Below the pieces are notes generated by a model. It saw only the letters and a program-made list of their open reading frames with translations, made no database searches and was not told the DNA's origin. A stretch of DNA of 11,172 nt from JBCDGZ01 sp038750655. Lineage in GTDB: Bacteria; Bacteroidota; Bacteroidia; Chitinophagales; Saprospiraceae. Shown one piece after another: positions 6,951 to 11,172 of this stretch. Numbering within the stretch: position 1 is the stretch's first letter; each line of letters begins with the position of its first letter. A program made the position numbers and the translations under genes. The DNA lies in the NCBI GenBank assembly GCA_038750655.1, contig JBCDGZ010000194.1, forward strand, positions 1-11,172, read 5' to 3'.

Positions 6951-7041
6951 CAGCGATTTTAAAACCAACTTTATTGTTACCGCTAGCAAATTTAGTGATT
7001 TTCAACATTTTCATTTTTTAATCAAAACCAATAATTCCATT

Positions 7042-8433
7042 ATGAAAAGATTGAACCTGATTCTTACAGCAGCATTTCTTTTCTGCGCAATGTTCGCAAT
7101 TGCTCAACCAGGTGCTGGTGATGTCCCCCCTAATGGAGAACCAGGCAAATGCTACGCAAAATGTCTCATCGCTGATGAATATGAGACAGTAACTGAGCAG
7201 GTGCAGGTCAAAGCAGCTTCTAGCCGCGTTGAAACTGTTCCAGCTGAGTACGAAACTGTAACTGAACAAGTCATGACTAAAGCGGAAGCGACAAGAATGA
7301 TCGCCGTTGCTGCTGAATATGAGACAGTTACTGAGCAAGTGCTGGTGAAGCCTGAAGCTTTCCGCCTCGTTTCTGTTCCTGCTGAATATGAAACTGTTAC
7401 TGAGCAAGTACTGGTCAAAGCAGAAAGTAAGCGTATGATTCCTGTTCCTGCCGAATATGAAACCGTTACTGAGCAAGTACTGGTCAAAGCAGAGAGCAAG
7501 CGTATGATTACTGTTCCTGCGGAGTACGAAACGGTCACTGAGCAGTATGTCGTTAAAGAAGCTTCTTCTCGTATCGACAGAGTTCGTGCTAAGTACACTA
7601 CCGAAACAGAAAGAATCGAAGTACGTCCTGCTTCTACTAAGTGGGTCAAGAAAAAAGCAGATCGCAACTGCCTGTCTGCCGATCCTAACGATTGCCTCGT
7701 TTGGTGTCTAGTAGAAGTACCTTCTGAGTACAAGACCGTTACCAAGCAGGTTCGCGTGGGTTGCCCCGATGGCTACACCGACAGCGGTGACGACTGTACC
7801 AAGACGATCGAAATTCCTGAGGAGTACGGTAGCCGTAAAAAGCGTGTGGTAAAGACGCCTGCTGCTACTCGCGAAGAGGCTATTCCTGCGGAATACACTA
7901 CCGTCTCTAAGCGCGTAGTAAAGACGCCTGCTACTGTTCGCGAAGAAGTGATTCCTGCAGAGTACAAGACCATCACTAAGCGTGTGGTAAAAACACCTGC
8001 TACTACTCGTAAAGAAACTATTCCTGCGGAATACAAGACGGTAACTAAGCGCGTGGTGAAGACCCCTGCAACTACTCGCACCGAAACCATCCCCGCTGAA
8101 TTCTCAACTGTAACCAGAAGAGTACTGAAGAGTGCTGCGACTACCCGCACCATCGACGTACCTGCTGAGTTCGCTACCGTTACCAAGAGACAACTGGTTA
8201 AGAAAGGTGGTTTCACTGATTGGAGAGAAGTACTGTGTAACGATTCTGTTACTCCATACACCATCCGTCAAATCCAGCAGGCGCTGAGAGATCGTGGTTA
8301 CGAGCCTGGTCCAACAGATAACATCCTGGGTTCTCGTACCAAGGCTGCACTGACTAAATTCCAGAAAGACAATGGTCTTCCTGTTGGTCAGCTCGACCTG
8401 GAAACCTTGAAGAAACTGGGTATCAGATACTAG
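7042..8433 (+). CDS. Secreted 23-residue-repeat protein with C-terminal peptidoglycan-binding domain
   Basis: The 463-residue product starts with a Sec signal peptide (basic MKR, hydrophobic 4-20, probable cleavage after Ala21 in AIA-Q). After a short segment with Cys37 and Cys41 come 14 units of a 23-residue repeat with core P-A-E-Y-x-T-V-T, covering residues 43 to about 395. Units 1-6 carry acidic positions (YETVTEQV); units 9-14 carry basic ones (YKTVTKRVVKTPATTR). Units 7 and 8 are altered and hold insertions with Cys210, Cys218, Cys222, Cys241 and Cys252. Residues 401-463 form a PG_binding_1 domain (IQQALRDRGY, LGSRTKAALTKFQ), expected to hold the protein to cell-wall peptidoglycan in the periplasm. 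No catalytic domain, OmpA domain or type IX sorting signal is seen. An elongated, beta-rich spacer is the simplest reading. The gene has its own promoter and terminator. Confidence 0.88.
   Translation: MKRLNLILTAAFLFCAMFAIAQPGAGDVPPNGEPGKCYAKCLIADEYETVTEQVQVKAASSRVETVPAEYETVTEQVMTKAEATRMIAVAAEYETVTEQVLVKPEAFRLVSVPAEYETVTEQVLVKAESKRMIPVPAEYETVTEQVLVKAESKRMITVPAEYETVTEQYVVKEASSRIDRVRAKYTTETERIEVRPASTKWVKKKADRNCLSADPNDCLVWCLVEVPSEYKTVTKQVRVGCPDGYTDSGDDCTKTIEIPEEYGSRKKRVVKTPAATREEAIPAEYTTVSKRVVKTPATVREEVIPAEYKTITKRVVKTPATTRKETIPAEYKTVTKRVVKTPATTRTETIPAEFSTVTRRVLKSAATTRTIDVPAEFATVTKRQLVKKGGFTDWREVLCNDSVTPYTIRQIQQALRDRGYEPGPTDNILGSRTKAALTKFQKDNGLPVGQLDLETLKKLGIRY
7168..7581 (+). repeat. Tandem 69-base coding repeats, acidic type, six units
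   Basis: Six in-frame units of exactly 69 bases start at 7168, 7237, 7306, 7375, 7444 and 7513. Each encodes the core EYETVTEQ. Units 4 and 5 differ at five of 69 bases, four of them silent third-position changes and one Pro-to-Thr change. That points to a fairly recent duplication kept under protein-level selection. Confidence 0.9.
7582..7812 (+). repeat. Two degenerate repeat units carrying cysteine-bearing insertions
   Basis: Unit 7 (7582-7716, 45 codons) begins with a worn repeat (AKYTTETE) and adds an insertion containing NCLSADPNDC and WC. Unit 8 (7717-7812, 32 codons) begins SEYKTVTKQV and adds GCPDGYTDSGDDC. Five cysteines fall in this stretch. It separates the acidic and basic repeat blocks and may be a disulfide-bonded hinge or knob. 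Confidence 0.75.
7813..8226 (+). repeat. Tandem 69-base coding repeats, basic type, six units
   Basis: Units start at 7813, 7882, 7951, 8020, 8089 and 8158. The first (EEYGSRKKRV) and the last (AEFATVTKRQ) are the most divergent, with the last running into the linker before the peptidoglycan-binding domain. The middle units share the core KRVVKTPAT, and the DNA words for this core recur nearly unchanged. They keep the 23-residue period of the first block but swap the acidic residues after Tyr and Thr for Lys or Arg. Confidence 0.88.
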
Positions 8434-8473
8434 AAAGTATCAACGGAATCCTTCTTATTCCCTTTAAACCTAT

Positions 8474-8509
8474 AAAAAAGCCCTGCGGCCATTGGTCGCA
8501 GGGCTTTTT
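8474..8509 (+). terminator. Intrinsic terminator after the repeat protein gene
   Basis: GCCCTGCG (8480-8487) pairs perfectly with CGCAGGGC (8497-8504), and the stem can extend inward by three pairs (one G-U) to a three-base loop. It is preceded by six A and followed by five T, so the stem is GC-rich with a T tail. It lies 41 bases past the stop codon and insulates the acyl-CoA dehydrogenase gene from upstream transcription. Confidence 0.92.
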
Positions 8510-8525
8510 CTATTATCTTGGCTAC

Positions 8526-9731
8526 ATGAATTTTGAGTACAGCGACAAAGTCAAATCCTTACAAGAGCAGCTAAATACCTTCCTAGCCGATCATGTCCTT
8601 CCGGTCGAAGCAGAATGGCTGCGCTTTAACCACGATAACCTCTGGCAGCGATGGCCCGGCATCGAGCCCCTAAAGGCCAAAGCCAAAGCCGCCGGCCTCT
8701 GGAACCTCTTCCTCCCCAAAAGCTACGGCGAACTTAGCCCCGGCCTCACCAACCTGGAATACGCTCCTCTGGCCGAGATCATGGGCCGCCGTCCCTGGAC
8801 CTGCGAGCTCTTTAACTGCAACGCCCCCGACACCGGCAACATGGAAGTGCTGGCCAAGTACGGCTCGGCAGAGCAGCAAGCCCAGTGGCTCCAACCGCTG
8901 ATGGAGGGCCACATCCGCTCGGCTTTCCTAATGACCGAGCCGGCCGTAGCCTCCTCGGATGCCACCAACATCGAAACTTCCATCCGCCTACAAGGCGATG
9001 AATATGTGATCAACGGCCGCAAGTGGTGGTCCTCCGGCGCGATGGACCCCAACTGTAAGATTGCTATCGTTATGGGCAAAACCGATCCGGAGGCCCCTCG
9101 GCACCACCAGCAAAGTATGATTCTGGTACCGATGGATACGCCGGGGCTGAAGATTGTGCGGCCGCTGTCGGTCTTTGGCTATTATGACTCGCACGAAGGC
9201 CACGCCGAAATCATCCTCGACAATGTCCGGGTGCCGAAGGCCAATCTGATCCTGGGAGAAGGCCGAGGCTTTGAGATTGCGCAGGGCCGACTGGGGCCGG
9301 GCCGCATCCACCACTGCATGCGCCTCTGCGGGATGGCCCAACGGGCCTTGGAGCTGATGTGCCAGCGGGCCGATCAGCGGGTGGCCTTCGGCCGCCAACT
9401 GAGCCAGTTCAGCAGCATACGCCAGGACATCGCCCACTCTCGCTGCGACGTCGAACAGGCCCGCCTCCTCACCCTCTCCGCGGCCGATAAGATGGACCGC
9501 TTCGGCAACAAGGAGGCCCGCGACCTGATTGCGATGATCAAAATCGTAGCGCCCAACATGGCCCTTAAGGTCATCGACCGAGCGATACAGGTGCACGGCG
9601 GCATGGGCTTGAGCGCCGATACGCCGCTGGCGCACTTCTTCGCCTGGGCGCGCATTCTCCGGCTGGCCGACGGCCCCGACGAGGTCCATTTGTATCAACT
9701 CGGAAAAATTACCGCTAAAAAATACGCATAA
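8526..9731 (+). CDS. Acyl-CoA dehydrogenase, ACAD10/11-like
   Basis: This FAD-dependent enzyme of 401 residues oxidises acyl-CoA thioesters and passes electrons to ETF. The plan is standard: an N-terminal helical domain (1-130), a beta domain with the FAD-facing motif MTEPAVASSDATN (136-148) and INGRKWW, and a C-terminal helical domain with RVAFGRQLSQF and QVHGGMG (355-361). Where classic members have the catalytic Glu in YEG, this protein has A-D-G-P-D-E-V-H with Asp382. That motif marks the ACAD10/11 branch, members of which act on 4-hydroxyacyl-CoAs after phosphorylation by an attached or adjacent kinase. No kinase domain is fused here and none is in the window. The start is ATG 8526, only 16 bases after the terminator. 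The stop abuts the next gene's ATG, so translation is probably coupled. Codons are markedly GC-rich. Confidence 0.93.
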   Translation: MNFEYSDKVKSLQEQLNTFLADHVLPVEAEWLRFNHDNLWQRWPGIEPLKAKAKAAGLWNLFLPKSYGELSPGLTNLEYAPLAEIMGRRPWTCELFNCNAPDTGNMEVLAKYGSAEQQAQWLQPLMEGHIRSAFLMTEPAVASSDATNIETSIRLQGDEYVINGRKWWSSGAMDPNCKIAIVMGKTDPEAPRHHQQSMILVPMDTPGLKIVRPLSVFGYYDSHEGHAEIILDNVRVPKANLILGEGRGFEIAQGRLGPGRIHHCMRLCGMAQRALELMCQRADQRVAFGRQLSQFSSIRQDIAHSRCDVEQARLLTLSAADKMDRFGNKEARDLIAMIKIVAPNMALKVIDRAIQVHGGMGLSADTPLAHFFAWARILRLADGPDEVHLYQLGKITAKKYA

Positions 9732-10487
9732 ATGCAAGTCAACAATAAAGTTGTTATCATCACCGGCGCCGGTTCCGGCATTGGTAAGGCCAGCGCGCAG
9801 CTCTTTGCGGAGCATGGAGCGAAGGTCGTCATCTCGGATATTAATGAAGCCAATGCGCAGCAGGTGGCGCAGGAAATCAAGGAGCAAGGCGGGGAAGCCC
9901 TGGCGCTGCCCTGCAATGTCACGCAATACGAGGAAGTCGAGCAGCTGATTCAGCAAACTGTCGAGCACTTTGGGCAGCTGGATGTGATGGTCAACAACGC
10001 TGGTATCGGCCCCAAGCATCCCGCCAAAGTAGCAGAGCACACGATGGACGATTGGCACAATGTCATCGCCGTGAACCAGACCGGCGTTTTCTACTGCATG
10101 CAACTGGCCCTACGGCAGATGATGCAACAAGGCTCCGGTAATATCGTCAACATCGCCTCGCTGGCCGGCCTAAAGGCATCCGGGAAAAACCTGTCGTACA
10201 GTGCCAGCAAATTCGCCGTGGTCGGAATGACCAAGTCCGCTGCGCTGGAATATGCCTCCAAGAATATTCGCATCAACGCGGTCTGCCCCGGCTACACCGA
10301 ATCCGCCCTGCTCCAACAACTGCTAGACACGCGTCCAGATATGGAGAAATTCCTCAAAAGTTATATTCCGATGAAACGCTTCGGTCATGCGCAGGAGATT
10401 GCTCAGGCCGTGGTTTGGTTGGCTTCGGATGGAACGAGTTTTATGACAGGACAGACCGTGACTTTGGATGGAGGGACCTCCTTATAA
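9732..10487 (+). CDS. Short-chain dehydrogenase/reductase (classical SDR)
   Basis: The 251-residue protein is a complete classical SDR. It has the cofactor motif T-G-A-G-S-G-I-G (11-18), Asp36 at the end of the second strand (favouring NAD(H) over NADP(H)), NNAG (88-91), and the catalytic tetrad Asn115, Ser143, Tyr156 and Lys160 (YSASK). The C-terminal FMTGQTVTLDGGTSL is typical. It is expected to oxidise or reduce an alcohol/ketone pair; the substrate is not determinable. Its ATG follows the dehydrogenase TAA directly, so the two form one operon. A 3-hydroxyacyl-CoA or similar hydroxy-acid substrate would fit a step after the acyl-CoA dehydrogenase, as inference. Base composition matches its GC-rich partner. 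Confidence 0.93.
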   Translation: MQVNNKVVIITGAGSGIGKASAQLFAEHGAKVVISDINEANAQQVAQEIKEQGGEALALPCNVTQYEEVEQLIQQTVEHFGQLDVMVNNAGIGPKHPAKVAEHTMDDWHNVIAVNQTGVFYCMQLALRQMMQQGSGNIVNIASLAGLKASGKNLSYSASKFAVVGMTKSAALEYASKNIRINAVCPGYTESALLQQLLDTRPDMEKFLKSYIPMKRFGHAQEIAQAVVWLASDGTSFMTGQTVTLDGGTSL

Positions 10488-10520
10488 ACGATGCGCTATA
10501 TTAAGCAGCAGGCGGTTCAT

Positions 10521-10538
10521 ACTTATCATTTGATAAGT
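10521..10538. promoter_or_regulatory. Perfect short hairpin after the SDR gene
   Basis: ACTTATCA (10521-10528), a TT centre and TGATAAGT (10531-10538) form a perfect dyad 34 bases after the SDR stop. It is AT-rich and followed by GCTTT rather than a T-run, so it is at best a weak terminator. It may instead be a regulator site for the gene at 10604. Confidence 0.4.
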
Positions 10539-10550
10539 GCTTTCAGCGGC

Positions 10551-10590
10551 TAATTTTAGAATTTTGTTCGGAACAAAAATTTCAAAATTA
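10551..10590. promoter_or_regulatory. 40-base imperfect palindrome upstream of the SnoaL-like gene
   Basis: The left arm 10551-10569 (TAATTTT ... TTTTGTTC) and the right arm 10571-10590 (GAACAAAA ... AAAATTA) are complementary over nearly their full length around a single central G. They differ by one extra base and a two-base mismatch in the middle. A near-consensus -7 word (GAATTTTG, 10559-10566) lies inside the left arm. The palindrome ends 13 bases before the ATG, so it could be an operator over the promoter or a hairpin in the leader. Confidence 0.55.
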
Positions 10591-10603
10591 AAAGTTTACA
10601 TCA

Positions 10604-11172
10604 ATGAGCAGCACTGACGTTCTAGCCGCTAAACAAGCCATCGCTGAATTGCATTACAAATATGCCCAAGGCATCGATAAACAAGACTGGACGACCTTCC
10701 GCTCCATCTTTCATGATCAGGTCGATGCCGATTATTCTAAATGGGGAATGGGGGCCGAGCAAATGTCCCGAGATGATTACACTACGCTCGTCCAACATCT
10801 ATTTGGAAAGGAAGGACTCGTTACACAGCATTACATGACCAATTTTCTGATCGAAGTAGAGGGAAATACCGCTCAAGGAGATACTTATGTATTTGCTCGC
10901 CACAAATTGGGAGATGAGATCATGAATCTCAATGCTTATTATACTTGCAAGTATCTGAATACCGATCAGGGTTGGAAAATCCGCGCAATTGAGATGACCC
11001 CAAGATGGGATGAAGGAGCCGACGTCGTTAAATTCTTCAATATTCCCGATTCCAATCCTTCGGACAGCAGCTACTTGTTGGTCACGGCCACTCCGATTAT
11101 GAAACACCATGACGCTTTAGATCGCTATGTACATGGCATCATCCCGATGTTGATGCAGGCGGGTGGTCTACC
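10604..11172 (+). CDS. SnoaL-like (NTF2 fold) protein with C-terminal DUF1330-like domain, 3' partial
   Basis: ATG 10604 (MSSTDVLAAKQAIAELHYKY) opens a frame that runs without a stop to the window edge, 189 complete codons. Residues 1 to about 138 fit the SnoaL_4 branch of the NTF2-like fold: the opening helix, YAQGIDKQDW, the FHDQVDADY region, TQHYMTNFLIEVEGNTA and the final strand WKIRAIEM. After a short linker (PDSNPSDSS), residues from about 156 read YLLVTATPIMKHHDALDRY, like the start of DUF1330, a small dimeric ferredoxin-like domain; this second call is by eye and truncated. SnoaL-like proteins include polyketide cyclases, dehydratases and isomerases acting on hydrophobic substrates. 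The gene follows the dehydrogenase/SDR pair on the same strand, 116 bases on, and may serve the same pathway under separate control. Confidence 0.8.
   Translation, partial: MSSTDVLAAKQAIAELHYKYAQGIDKQDWTTFRSIFHDQVDADYSKWGMGAEQMSRDDYTTLVQHLFGKEGLVTQHYMTNFLIEVEGNTAQGDTYVFARHKLGDEIMNLNAYYTCKYLNTDQGWKIRAIEMTPRWDEGADVVKFFNIPDSNPSDSSYLLVTATPIMKHHDALDRYVHGIIPMLMQAGGL

Noticed and set aside
7168..8226. CRISPR-like or minisatellite repeat array
   Set aside because: Units are contiguous without spacers, in frame, and vary mostly at silent positions, as in a coding repeat.
7152..8264. Long minus-strand ORFs made of repeated segments
   Set aside because: They arise because the repeat period is 69 bases, a multiple of three, so one open antisense unit is copied along the array.
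8242..8433. Type IX secretion C-terminal sorting domain on the repeat protein
   Set aside because: The C-terminus is a PG_binding_1 domain; the usual sorting-domain glycine and lysine pattern is absent, despite porX being nearby.
8988..10103. 371-residue minus-strand ORF opposite the dehydrogenase and SDR genes
   Set aside because: Long antisense frames are expected in GC-rich coding DNA; both sense genes are complete and clearly recognisable.

Overview
The window reads as chromosomal DNA of a Bacteroidota member, most likely a marine or activated-sludge Saprospiria/Lewinella-like bacterium (the family is inference). The strongest evidence is a PorX-type response regulator fused to a PglZ domain, which is a hallmark regulator of Bacteroidota. 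Supporting signs are exact TAnnTTTG -7 promoter elements at 2513, 5622 and 6943, start codons with little Shine-Dalgarno signal, and a Bacteroidota-style TatC. There is no rRNA, tRNA, insertion sequence, CRISPR array or phage structural gene in view.

Layout. Positions 1-243 hold a possible gene tail and a very small ORF of unknown status. Positions 244-1674 encode a lipoprotein serine hydrolase of the class C beta-lactamase/DD-peptidase fold. Positions 1675-1881 are non-coding, with a strong hairpin, and may be a dispersed element. An unrecognised tail-anchored protein follows (1882-2478), then a promoter, tatC and a small two-helix membrane protein six bases behind it. The latter converges on porX (minus strand, 3872-5431), with the two 3' ends overlapping by 23 bases. 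A 296-base AT-rich intergenic region full of dyads separates porX from a divergent HD-domain nucleotide phosphohydrolase (5728-6945). Next is a secreted protein built from fourteen copies of a 23-residue repeat, ending in a peptidoglycan-binding domain (7042-8433), closed by a clear intrinsic terminator. A GC-richer catabolic cluster then begins: an ACAD10/11-like acyl-CoA dehydrogenase, an abutting short-chain dehydrogenase and, after a large imperfect palindrome, a SnoaL-like protein that appears fused to a DUF1330-like domain and runs off the window edge.

How the genes relate. Much of the window concerns the cell envelope: a lipoprotein hydrolase, Tat export, the type IX secretion regulator PorX and a periplasmic cell-wall-binding repeat protein. 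The right-hand genes look like acyl-CoA or carbonyl catabolism, with the dehydrogenase and the SDR plausibly catalysing successive oxidations. PorX (PglZ phosphodiesterase fold) and the HD protein are both metal-dependent phosphoesterase-type enzymes sharing one regulatory region, which suggests, but does not show, a link through nucleotide signalling.

The least described item is the 23-residue repeat protein. Its repeat switches from an acidic to a basic version on either side of two cysteine-bearing insertions. The 40-base palindrome upstream of the SnoaL-like gene and the hairpin region at 1733-1784 are the most notable non-coding structures.
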